From Planococcus citri (lineage: Eukaryota > Arthropoda > Insecta > Hemiptera > Pseudococcidae), in the NCBI RefSeq assembly GCF_950023065.1, contig NC_088678.1, positions 16,110,580 to 16,174,579 of the forward strand: DNA of 64,000 nucleotides. The letters run 5' to 3'. Within the stretch, counting starts at the first letter, position 1. Each line of letters begins with the position of its first letter. Both the position numbers and the translations under genes were made by a program. Of the stretch, positions 13,003-22,373 are shown one piece after another. The notes beneath the pieces were generated by a model that saw nothing but the letters and a program-made list of their open reading frames with translations, was not told where the DNA came from and did not search any database.

Positions 13003-14484
13003 TGTAGAGGGAGAAATATATTCGTACCTCCTTACTGGGAGAAAAATATCATATAATTACCTAACCTGATGCGAATATCCGAGCCGCGATTCCTTATCTT
13101 TAGGGGTGGATTGGCGCTTATCATGACGTAATTATTAGCCAATGATAGCGGAGGAACGCGCGCACCATTCCCCCACCCGATTTTATAATTTTATACCCTG
13201 AGCTCTGTCAGTATTTCACTCTCACAAATCAGTCTTCATACTACTGCCGTCCTGCCTGGTTCTCCCTTGGAATACCTTGGTTGAACTGGCAGGACTGGGC
13301 CTGGATTGTCCATCAATTATTTCATCATATTAGTTCTATTTATTAATTCTATTAATTTGGTGACATAAGACTAGCCAGGTATATGGAGCTCAGGGGTCAC
13401 TTGGGAAGTGATACTCTTTATTCCGAGTCTCATAAGATGATGGGATAGTGTGTGTGCTAGCTGACTTGGCACACTATCTATTATTTGCACTGAAGTCAGG
13501 AAAGAGATTACTTCCGGAAGACAAACACAATCCTTTCTCTAGGTGTACTTAGGTACTCATGTCTTTTCCTTGTTTAAAGTAAAAACATTGTAAATTAACT
13601 GTCAATGATACCACACAAAGTACGAGTAATTGCACAAAAACCCACAATAAAACCATTGTAATAACGTTTTGTGACAATACAGAGTGTTTGAAGTTAATTT
13701 GACTTTCTTATTCACGTAAGTGTTTGATGCCTCATATACTTATAAATATCCGATGATAATATTACTTGTACAATGTCCCTCGAGGGGAGAAACATATAGG
13801 GCAAGGGTATAGCCTTAAACTATTGATTGAGCCTTAGAGCACACTTATATGATAATATTTAGGGGCAGGCCCCCAATTGACACCTGCTGGGGACTGACCA
13901 AGTATAGATAGGATTATTTTCTATATTGACCCCATGGATACCTCCCTGAGGGTACTGGGCATGTCAATCTAGACTAGACCTTTATATGTAACCATCCATA
14001 TAACTGTAGTAAAATTCTACCTCTACATTTTCATAAATCGATTCGGTCATGTTGATATGAGTGATGGAAATACCTGCAGTGTCAGTAAGTAATAAACTAG
14101 TAGCCCATTAGCGAGATGTAATGCGTTACATCTCGCGAGCCCCGTAAATTTGCATGATTATTTTATATGTTTACCCATATTTTTCATAATTGTGTCAATT
14201 TGATGTGTATATTCCTTGGAAATTATGTATTTGCGTAATTGCCAAACCTATGATTACTTGTGCTGTAGATTACTTTGAATAAACATATTCAGTACACCTT
14301 ACGAGTATGGTTTTATTCTAGTTTTATACACCTCTTTGATAATGTATAGTGGTGGATAGGAATTACCCAGTGTCTGAATTAGAGCTAGTCAGGACATAGA
14401 ATTATTCCCCTCGATTTCAACGTCTTATAGAGGGATTTTGACCCTGTTCCTCTATACCAATAATTCTCATCCCCCCCCATATCA
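13003..14484 (+). repeat. LTR-like block of the third element (about 1.48 kb)
   Basis: It begins TGTAGAGGGAGAAA, close to the LTR start of the young element (TGTAGTGCGAGAAA), and ends in CA at 14483-14484. A polypurine-like tract precedes it and a primer-site-like TGGCGCCCAA follows it at 14490. Inside are a TATA-like stretch (TTTATAATTTTATA near 13174-13190), CTCAGTATTTCA-type initiator sequence near 13207, and AATAAA at 14091-14096 and 14277-14282. No second copy lies in the window, so the boundaries are not proven by an LTR pair. A PPT on the left together with a PBS on the right is the pattern expected where two elements share one LTR. Confidence 0.5.
14091..14136 (+). terminator. AATAAA followed by perfect 11-bp hairpin
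   Basis: AATAAA at 14091-14096 is followed 15 bases later by GCGAGATGTAA, loop TGCG, TTACATCTCGC (14111-14136), a perfect 11-bp stem. This may be an RNA 3'-end or regulatory hairpin within the LTR-like block. Confidence 0.4.
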
Positions 14485-14489
14485 TTATT

Positions 14490-14507
14490 TGGCGCCCAAA
14501 CCTGGCT
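14490..14507 (+). other. Candidate primer-binding site (tRNA-Lys-like)
   Basis: TGGCGCCCAAACCTGGC begins five bases after the CA end of the LTR-like block. The first ten bases match the primer site used with tRNA-Lys in many retroelements; the remainder diverges. Confidence 0.4.
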
Positions 14508-14658
14508 TTTTTATGGCTTAAGCACATGCTCAAGTTCATAAAAAAGTACAAAAACCCATTACCCACCTAAGTACCTACTTTAAAAGTGTTTTGATGAGAA
14601 TTTTTTCGAGACAAGTTTTTCTGGAAAAAATTTGAAATCTTCATGGAATACTTATGTG

Positions 14659-15170
14659 TAGGGCTCGGCATTATAAGTGAGTAAAAAGGCCGAAATATGC
14701 ATTAAATATGCGACCTTTTTTACCCCAAATATGGCCAAAATATGCGTTTTTGTTAAAATATGTAAAAAATATGTAACTTTGATATGGGTGTCATTTTGTA
14801 GCTGTTCGAAAACAGAGTTCAAAATTGTTGTACAAATTTTACTCCGAATTAAAACACCAAAGAAAAATGAAAAAAACAACAAAAATTCAAATTTGTAGAG
14901 AAAAAATTTTCAATTTTTTTTAATATTATTTTTAAATATTTTTTTCAATATGATTTCTTACGAGATTAAAAACGTAAAATGACTGTTTTCTCAATTTGGC
15001 AATATATGTGAAAATATGTGTGAAAAATGTGTGAAAAATACTCAAAATATGTAAAAAAAAAAAAGGCGTTTTCCCCCAAAATATGTAAAATATCTAAAAT
15101 GAAGTTGGGCTCAAAATTAGAATCCAAGATCACCTGCAAAATATGCATATGCATAATATGCCGAGCCCTA
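14659..15170. mobile_element. hAT-type MITE, 512 bp
   Basis: The terminal inverted repeat TAGGGCTCGGCAT (14659-14671) matches ATGCCGAGCCCTA at the right end (15158-15170). The element is flanked by an identical 8-bp direct repeat, CTTATGTG, at 14651-14658 and 15171-15178. An 8-bp target duplication with TAGGG-type termini is the hallmark of the hAT superfamily. The interior has no transposase and is made of many degenerate AAATATG(T/C) repeats in both orientations, so the copy is non-autonomous. It sits just inside the internal side of the LTR-like block at 13003-14484. Confidence 0.85.
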
Positions 15171-15178
15171 CTTATGTG

Positions 15179-15880
15179 TATGCGAAGTGGTGAATTTTAG
15201 TTTGAATGGACTGAAAATTCCAAGTCTAAAAAGCTTGGGAAAATCAGTTCCATCAACATACCAACACCTCTGGGGGAATGTATGGTAAAGTTGAAAAACT
15301 AAAATCTCATCATCTTTTCATCTCACGTCATTTTTTCTGTGAAGAGGAACGAATTAAAATTCCACAACTCGCACTTGCGAATTGTTGAAACAAAATTTTA
15401 ACACTCGAGAAAAGTTTCAGAAAAATATTTTTTATGACCCATTTTTTCGTATATTTTTTTTTGAAATAATTTTGAGTCGGATCTACTTGTATTTTCAAGA
15501 AACTCATGAAATTATGTTAGCTTCTGAAAAATACAACACAAGGGAAGTTCGAACTTTCTCAAAGATTTTGTATATCTGGTTGAAAGATGTGATTCCTATT
15601 TGTGTATTTTTCAGAGTGCTACATAATATACTCTCGAGCCAACAAAAGTACAAGTACCAAAATATAAAACCAGTCTAAAACCATCTTAAAAAATTCTTTC
15701 GTTTTTCTCTCAAAATTAAAATTTTTTGACCCAAAATAAAATCTTTGCAAATTAATTTTTTTTCTTTTTTTTTCGAAAAATTTAAACACCTTTGATCTTT
15801 AAAATTAACCTAAAATCGTCTTAAAAAATTCCTAAGTTAAAAATTAAAAATCCTGATCCAAATTAAAACTTTTGTAAAAA
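15179..15880. repeat. Copy of a dispersed repeat, left flank of element 1
   Basis: The stretch 15190-15300 resembles 36050-36170, and 15520-15640 strongly resembles 36650-36760, 36965-37060 and, inverted, 48040-48130 and 48350-48450. Shared strings include ACACAAGGGAAG, followed by CGAACTTTCTC and TCTGGTTGAAAGATGTG. No gene is supported. Element 1 was inserted at the right edge of this copy. Confidence 0.7.
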
Positions 15881-16594
15881 TGACGTGCAAGAAAAAATAA
15901 ATTAAATCTTTTGTCCTTAACAGACCTAATAGACAATCTCTCACACTCATTTAAAAACAACCCTTAGGTTGACTAAAGACAATCCCAAGGGAAGACCTAG
16001 CTATCTAGTAGCTTCGCGAATGTCTGGCGAATTACCGCCTCGCCATTCGCTTTTCGGTGAAATAAAAAAAACGGAAGTACTTTTTAAGCACTGGTAAATC
16101 CCATATATTTCAGGAATAAAACAAGACAATATATGAGTTAAAACAAAGGAACAAAAAGGCAAAAAATAAGGAACAAAAAGCAAACAAAAATAGTTAACAA
16201 TGAATGGGATTATCCCAGCGCTACCCTACCAGTCCTATACCCCTCGGTACCGGGCACGAAAGCATCCGAGAGACAGGAGCACCCTCACTCCATACCTACC
16301 CAAAAGGTGTAGGTACAAGGTCGGATTCCCTATTCCGTAGCTAGCGGATAGTTAACCCTATGAGCTAGGTACTTGCACTCGTAAGCAAAGTACATAGACT
16401 GAATTTTGACACGTAGAGCCATCGCGTCGTTAGCCATAATTATAGCTAACGAATCCCTACCTAACAACGTCCCTATACATGCCGTAGCGGATAGGTACGC
16501 GGTCTGTTAGGTAGGTGCACTGCTCTAAATTCTAAAAGAAGTTACTTTTCTTCCCCCTTAGAGGAAATAAAAGTTTACTTTTTCTCGCACTACA
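15881..16594 (-). repeat. 3' LTR of element 1
   Basis: On the minus strand it begins TGTAGTGCGAG and ends CTTGCACGTCA. It is a 714-bp direct repeat of 34496-35209 with one difference seen. The small ORF inside (minus strand, about 16001-16183) recurs in the other LTR and is not a gene. Confidence 0.95.
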
Positions 16595-16610
16595 TTGCCC
16601 CGATTTATTT
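16595..16610 (-). other. Polypurine tract of element 1
   Basis: On the minus strand the sequence is AAATAAATCGGGGCAA, directly abutting the TGTAG start of the 3' LTR. It is the expected plus-strand primer. Confidence 0.7.
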
Positions 16611-17627
16611 TACAAAAAATGCAAGCATTCTTTATAAGATAAATCTTTGACACGAAATACAGAAAAAGTGAAATTTTGAAAAAATTACCCTGAAACCTAC
16701 ACACCCATGGGTGGTCTATGAGGAATGCCCCGATTTATTTTTTAAAGAAGGCACCGGTAACAAGAGGTATAGAATAACATAACATTTTGTAAAAAAAAAT
16801 ATTCAATAACGAAAATGAAAAGAACAAGAAAAAACTAGTCAGGCTTAGACTTAAAAAAAATGGAAGTAACGAAGTAGTTATAGTATTGTAGACATGTCGT
16901 AACCTAATAAGTAAATAACGAAAAATAATACTTCTATATGAATATCGAGATGTTTATAATTAGGAAAACATCTTAGAAAGATAAAAAATGATCGAAATCG
17001 AGACATAATAGGCATGAAAAATGGAAACAATACTAAATGTTATAAAGTGACTATAGAATCAAAACGAATTTAATACTTCCAAGGTAAAAAGACATCTTAA
17101 TGTTATAGAAAATACGATAAATGATGAAATGGCCAAGGCCGGAAAAAAGTCAAAATTACGAAATAATAAAAAATTGTCTATCTAGACATTGAATATATAG
17201 TAGTAAAAATAGAAATTATGTACAACTTATTGATTTCGAAAATAATATTATACCTATGGGTATTCATATAAGATATTAAAACGAAAATACTAAGATTTTT
17301 GGTAAAACAGAAAAAATTCCTAATTGAAACCAGTCAAAAATTAATCACAATCTAATCTTAATTAGATTTGTATACAAATAATAAAAATAAAAAAGAATAA
17401 TAAAAAAAAAACATAATCGGGATACTGTTGGCAGTCTAGCTGTCTTCGGTTTTCGTCGCGTTGGTCAATCGGTTGGCAACATTGGTGCCGTGGAACGTTT
17501 GCCGGTGATAAGAAATCGAAATCGAAGGTGATAATAAATCGAATTTGAGTTGGTTTTTCGAATTTGTGAATTATTTTTCGAGTCGATACCGTTAAAACGT
17601 CGAGAAACACGCAGATGATAATCGAGC
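16611..17627 (-). other. 3' untranslated region of element 1 with second PPT copy
   Basis: There is no coding sequence in this 1-kb stretch. A second copy of the polypurine motif (AAATAAATCGGGGCA on the minus strand) lies at 16725-16742, about 130 bp upstream of the terminal one. The doubled arrangement recurs at 12883 and 12990. Confidence 0.6.
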
Positions 17628-18443
17628 TTATTTAGTATGAGAAACGATCGGTAATATCCTCGTGATGATCTCTAAAATGATCTGATTCAAAAGTCGTGGG
17701 ATATCCGATGTTATGTCGTACATCGGTCCAGCACGATCCAATGAATCCTCCACGAACTCTAAATACATCACAACACCGGGAGCAGCCAATTTTGTCGCTT
17801 CTTCTCGCAGCCACTTTCGGAGAGATCTCCTCTTGAGTGGGTGTACCCCGTACAAGATCGGTGGAATTATTACGATTCTTAGCGCGTTGCGTTGCAACAA
17901 GAATTCAATCAATTGTTTAATTCCAACCCACATAAGATTCTCCGGCACGTTTTGAATCTCATGCTCCCCTATAGAGAGGAGAATGAACGAAGGAACGGTG
18001 ATCATGTGTTTTTCAATGTTTTTTCCTAATAATTCAGCGCTGATAACTTTGCCGTTGAACGAGGATTCGTATAGAGCCATTTTTCGATCTGGCTTGTTTC
18101 CAATGCAGTCCAAAATCATGGTAAAGACGACCCCATCACCCAGCAGTAAATACTGCTGCAGATAGTAAAGGTATTCGTCGGCGCGGCGCTTTAATTGAAC
18201 GCGGGCTTCTGCCAAGTAATAATGAAAACGCTGCATCACCAGCTCAGGACGATGGATGTAAGGAGGAATGGTCTCTACAAGGTTGAAACCACTATTCTTT
18301 ACTATTGACTGGAAATTCGAAATATTAACCGGCAAATCGACGATATTATTATTGAACATGACTCGTGCGTCATGCCGGGTTGCGTACTCTCGGCGCGGAT
18401 TTCTCGACGATGGCACTTTATAATTTGCGCTGTTTTGGAGCCT
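17628..18443 (-). CDS. SGNH-like domain, 3' half of accessory gene B
   Basis: This frame runs from directly after the TGA at 18444-18446 to the stop at 17628. Its first start-like codon, nine codons in, is GTG (18416-18414), so it probably has no initiator of its own. It contains GDGVVF (block-I-like, with Gly where GDSL enzymes have Ser), FILLSIGEHEI (block-III-like), IVIIPP, then RRSLRKWLREEA and a VVMYLEF strand. The same series occurs in accessory protein A (22374-23840), in the protein at the end of the window and at the N-termini of both Pol proteins. The fold assignment is by motif order. The catalytic Ser, Asn and His appear to be missing, so it is probably not an active esterase. It continues the frame of the RING/coiled-coil ORF upstream. 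Confidence 0.65.
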   Translation of the reverse strand, partial: RLQNSANYKVPSSRNPRREYATRHDARVMFNNNIVDLPVNISNFQSIVKNSGFNLVETIPPYIHRPELVMQRFHYYLAEARVQLKRRADEYLYYLQQYLLLGDGVVFTMILDCIGNKPDRKMALYESSFNGKVISAELLGKNIEKHMITVPSFILLSIGEHEIQNVPENLMWVGIKQLIEFLLQRNALRIVIIPPILYGVHPLKRRSLRKWLREEATKLAAPGVVMYLEFVEDSLDRAGPMYDITSDIPRLLNQIILEIITRILPIVSHTK

Positions 18444-19679
18444 TCAGTTGGCTAGTTGTTCCAATCGCTGCTTACAACGTTCGCTGCGATTGATAGGAGG
18501 CGATATCGGTCGTAACCGATATGATTTTTCAATTCTACCGTTGGCTACATCTCGCGATGGAAACTGTACACCCGAAGGACCTGCACGAGGAGAGTTTCCA
18601 CCAGAAGGTACAGCTTGTTGATGGTTCGAACCAGAATTTCCAGCCTGATTTACGCCCGCCGGTGGAGATGACTTAGGCATGAACGGGGTTACCTTGGCTG
18701 TTGACCGTGATACTTTGGAAATGCTATTGATCGTAATGCGTGGTTGCCTCGAGTTCTGTTGCGCGACATGGCGTTTCCAAACGTCAGAATTATTTGAGTC
18801 TGAATTAAACTCGATGTTAGGAGACGTCATGAGATCCAATGGTTCATCGACGTCGGATTTCATTGGAGAATTATCGCGGTAAGTCGGCTCGTCTCGAACG
18901 GGGGTTCCTACGTTATTATCGGTATCGATTGGTTTCCATAAAACTAACTGGTTCTCGATTTTTTCAGCCTGATTCGGAGTCGATGAGAATGGAGGTAGAA
19001 AACTGGCGTACGGTTCAGCAGGCACCGGAAAATCATCGTCCTCCTGCATAGCTGCTTCGTTTACAATATCGATGACGTCACCATCGTTTGCCGGATGCTC
19101 AAGATCGTGGATCATTTGGTTGATTTTATCGCTTTTCGCGGTATCAACATACGCCTGTAGGGTATTCCAAACTTGTTCACCATCGATCGAGATTATAGAA
19201 GAGGAGTCGTCAATCATAGCCAACAATTCGTCGACGGCACCGGTCAATCGAGGAAATTTAAGCCGAAGGTCACGTAGGGCGATATGTACATCATGGATGT
19301 GCTCGCGCTGCGCCTCAGCCCTACGATCGAGTTCTGCATTTTTAGATTTTACTTCGGCGAGCTCTTGATTGAGCTGATGGAATACACTCTCTATTTCTTT
19401 CCTAGCAGCTGCTGTATAAACTAGGTGAGACTCAATAGCGGTATCGATAACTACGAATGAACTCCGATTAAGTCTTTGAACGCACGGTCGATACACACAG
19501 GGAGCGGTATTCTTAAATGAAACTAGCTCGATATGTTCATCGTAGCATCTACGATGATACGTATGACCGCATTTTACTGCGGCTACGATTCCAATTTTGG
19601 CATAAATTCCCTGGAAATTACCAGCCAAAGACTGATTGCACTTTACACAAGTGGCTATCTTCAATCGAATTGAATCCAT
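18444..19679 (-). CDS. RING-like zinc finger and coiled-coil protein, 5' part of accessory gene B
   Basis: 411 codons from ATG 19679. Residues 11-66 hold an RING-H2-like pattern: CVKC, then CGHTYHRRC, then CVYRPC. Residues about 88-145 are a predicted coiled coil rich in Glu, Lys and Leu. The rest is a Ser/Pro/Asn-rich linker. The ATG is preceded on the coding strand by CTTACAG|G, a good 3' splice site, so the protein is likely made from a spliced RNA. The ORF ends at a TGA beyond which the same frame stays open for 271 codons and encodes an SGNH-like domain. That gives the same overall order as the neighbouring gene at 22374-23840. A RING finger suggests ubiquitin-ligase activity, and RING plus coiled coil recalls TRIM proteins; that role is inference. 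Confidence 0.75.
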   Translation of the reverse strand: MDSIRLKIATCVKCNQSLAGNFQGIYAKIGIVAAVKCGHTYHRRCYDEHIELVSFKNTAPCVYRPCVQRLNRSSFVVIDTAIESHLVYTAAARKEIESVFHQLNQELAEVKSKNAELDRRAEAQREHIHDVHIALRDLRLKFPRLTGAVDELLAMIDDSSSIISIDGEQVWNTLQAYVDTAKSDKINQMIHDLEHPANDGDVIDIVNEAAMQEDDDFPVPAEPYASFLPPFSSTPNQAEKIENQLVLWKPIDTDNNVGTPVRDEPTYRDNSPMKSDVDEPLDLMTSPNIEFNSDSNNSDVWKRHVAQQNSRQPRITINSISKVSRSTAKVTPFMPKSSPPAGVNQAGNSGSNHQQAVPSGGNSPRAGPSGVQFPSRDVANGRIEKSYRLRPISPPINRSERCKQRLEQLAN

Positions 19680-19681
19680 CC

Positions 19682-20378
19682 TGTAAGCAGTAAAAATGAA
19701 TTCGAAACGGGAGCGTTGAAATAAATGTTCGCTTACAGTGGAATGTAAAACCTAAAAGGCGTATTTATTTACCTGTTACAACACGTATGTTGTCTAATAG
19801 AAATGCGAACAAATATCTCTTAAGATATGCTATGAGAATAATACCAATAGTGCTTCGTAAAGCACACTAACCATTAACAAGAGAGACTGGGTTGTAAGCA
19901 AGAGGTGTTGCTTGTTGAACTAAAAAACACGTAATGATTTCTCAACTGGTTGGAGGTTTGAAGTCAGCTGCACAATATTCAAAGAGAAGTGGGGATAGAA
20001 TTGATCAAGATCGGCCGTTACCATATATGGTAGTGATGCTTTCCGTAGAAATGCCTACAGCTTTTGCCTTATCTCGACCCCTCCCTCTGTACTTGCATAA
20101 CGTAAATGTACGTACCGTAAATGCACCGACCGTTAATATTTTATTTATCTGTTTCAGAACGTTCGAGTCACATCAAGAGTAGGAGAGCCGAGCCTTTTCA
20201 AGATACCTGCCGTTGAATTACCAATGTTCCACGCTTACAACGACGAAACCGAATACTTTAATAATTTAGAATGTAAAAAATGAATTTTTAGTGATTTCAA
20301 CTGGAATGTATATAATATGTAATAGAATAAAAAATAAAATTAAAAATTAAAATATCTTCTGAGAAGAAAAGTTTTGAA
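19682..20378 (-). other. Gap between small ORF and accessory gene B, probably intronic
   Basis: No coding region is supported. The segment ends at the 3' splice site just upstream of the ATG at 19679, so part of it is likely intron or leader. Confidence 0.4.
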
Positions 20379-20765
20379 TTATTCGTAGATTTTAATGCAT
20401 AAATCCCGTAGGACTCTCTGTCTTTCTGAACGATATGCGAAATTTTTCTCTAGGTTGAGTTTTTCTTCGTATTGACACAACTTAGGCCTAAAAATTCGAA
20501 ATGAGTGCTCGTAAGAAGGTTTTTTGAAAAAATATAGGTTCGATATACCCATACTTATTCGAGGAGGTCGATCCAGGTTTATTGAATTAAAAGTTGACCT
20601 ATTGTCTAAAAACGTCATAGATGAATAGTTATTACTCGAGCTCATTTCTGTGACAATATTATTTAAAGATGGTGCAGAATCTTTAGCCATAATTAAACAC
20701 CTTGGTGTTACTAGTGTTAGAGAAAGAAAAATATCGTTGCTATTGAAAAGACAAAGATATACCAC
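20379..20765 (-). CDS. Hypothetical 128-codon ORF of element 1
   Basis: This ORF starts 20 bases after the stop of the coiled-coil ORF, in another frame. The first start-like codon is GTG; the first ATG gives MAKDSAPSL. There is no domain I recognise; the end is rich in Arg, Lys and Glu. It may be a separate small protein or a second exon of the coiled-coil ORF. The evidence for coding is weak. Confidence 0.3.
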   Translation of the reverse strand: MVYLCLFNSNDIFLSLTLVTPRCLIMAKDSAPSLNNIVTEMSSSNNYSSMTFLDNRSTFNSINLDRPPRISMGISNLYFFKKPSYEHSFRIFRPKLCQYEEKLNLEKNFAYRSERQRVLRDLCIKIYE

Positions 20766-20784
20766 GAGACTTCTACAAAAATTC

Positions 20785-21210
20785 CTACCACCAATTTACG
20801 ACGCTGCCATTATCACTTCCGTTCGAAGCAACGTTGCTTCTATCAGATTCCATTCCACTCTGATCGTTATTTGAATGAAAATCTTGCTCAGAGCGTGAAT
20901 CAGAGTGACCATGGTGATGGCGGTGGCAAAGTTGAGTTTGGAGAGCTTTAAAAACTATCGCTTTTTCTTTTTTAATTTGATTGAGCTCAGCTTTAAGCTC
21001 TAGATTTTCATCTCGTTGCTTAATGATCAATCGATCATTGGTAGCGATGGATCTTTGCAAGTTTGCATTGTGTCGACGAACGTGTTTCAGTTTTCGTTGT
21101 AAATACTGAATTTCTGCTTTTAGATCGTCGTTTTCATTGCGCACGGTGGTAAAATCGTTGAGGTGAACAAACGGTCCAGCCGTGTATTCATCTATGGTCA
21201 TTACTGACAT
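20785..21210 (-). CDS. Coiled-coil protein, 141 aa
   Basis: Starts at ATG 21210. Residues about 25-95 form a clear heptad pattern (NENDDLKAEIQYLQRKL, then DENLELKAELNQIKKEK), followed by a His-rich run and a Ser/Asn/Asp-rich tail. No zinc finger or SGNH segment is present. It lies between the two RING-containing genes of element 1. It could bind the coiled coils of those proteins, but that is speculation. No homologous ORF is visible in the part of element 2 that is in the window. Confidence 0.5.
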   Translation of the reverse strand: MSVMTIDEYTAGPFVHLNDFTTVRNENDDLKAEIQYLQRKLKHVRRHNANLQRSIATNDRLIIKQRDENLELKAELNQIKKEKAIVFKALQTQLCHRHHHGHSDSRSEQDFHSNNDQSGMESDRSNVASNGSDNGSVVNWW

Positions 21211-22373
21211 ATTAAATAATCGAGAATATTAGGCTTATTCGCAATGAAAATACTCAACACTTGTGTTGTCTAACCAGGCTAATGTTCAGCACAATTACTC
21301 GTAAGTAATTCTAAATCAGTTATGTGATATGCGTATGTCTATGCTCTACGTTAGTTGTTGAATTTATCTTTTAGTAGTGGGGGGTATTTCGTTCTGAATT
21401 CTTCCACCACCATCAACGTTGAGTTTCAACTATAGTTCTTCGTAGTTACGCCTATGGGTTTTTCCTAAAAATAATGAGACAAGAAACGCTTTCGAGATAT
21501 ATTTATTTTTCGACATTGAAAATGAATTTTAATTCAAGCGTAAGAATAAAACAAAAACCACTAATTATCTTAATGTGGACGAACACAAATTAACTCACAA
21601 TAAACTTCTTTCGAAATTAGCAAAATGAAATTGTCGAATCTAATTCGAACTACAATCCAAGTCAAAAAACAAAACAAAAAAAAATCATTAGCCTAGATTA
21701 TCGAGTAGATGCAAAAGTTAGAACTAATAACGTCGAAAATTCCAGTATTAAACAAAACAAGAAAAATTGAGTTGTAACTTAAAAGATAAAAACTGAGTAA
21801 GTCAACATAATGATCAAACTCTGAGTACTAATAAAACAAAACAAAATAGGGTTAATAGTAAAAATAATGTAACTATTTCAAGATGACGATCATTCGTTTG
21901 TTCTTATTGGTAATGGACCAAAAACGATCTTAACGTTGATAAAGAATAAAAAAAAATTACGAAAATCGATTGAAACTTGTCTTAACAAGTAGCTACATTA
22001 CTTGGCAAAAAAAAATGACTCGAATTTAATTGAAAGTAAAAAAAATCTTCAACGAATCTTGCTTTGTATGTTAACAAATTTTTTAGGTAATGGACCACAA
22101 GAAATAACCCTTTTTTCTATTGAGTACAAAAACAAAGAAAACCCTTATACTATGAATAACAATAGGCATGCAAACATAAAATAATCACAAAATAAAAAAA
22201 ACGAATAAACGATTAAATGGCATGAGTACCGAGGTCGTAATCTTGAGTACGAGAAAACTAAGAAAAATATTTATTTAAGCTACCGAAATTTGAGTACTTC
22301 TCTAAACGAAACTAGAAAATTAAGAAAACAAACTCTATAATCTTACAACCTTGACTGAACGAATATTCACGAT
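21211..22373 (-). other. Non-coding gap between accessory gene A and coiled-coil ORF
   Basis: AT-rich with many A runs. No gene is supported; it may contain introns or 3' untranslated sequence. Confidence 0.45.

Noticed and set aside
18444..18446. TGA as a selenocysteine codon
   Set aside because: No selenocysteine-insertion hairpin was recognised and no Sec-type family is involved; mutation or readthrough is simpler.
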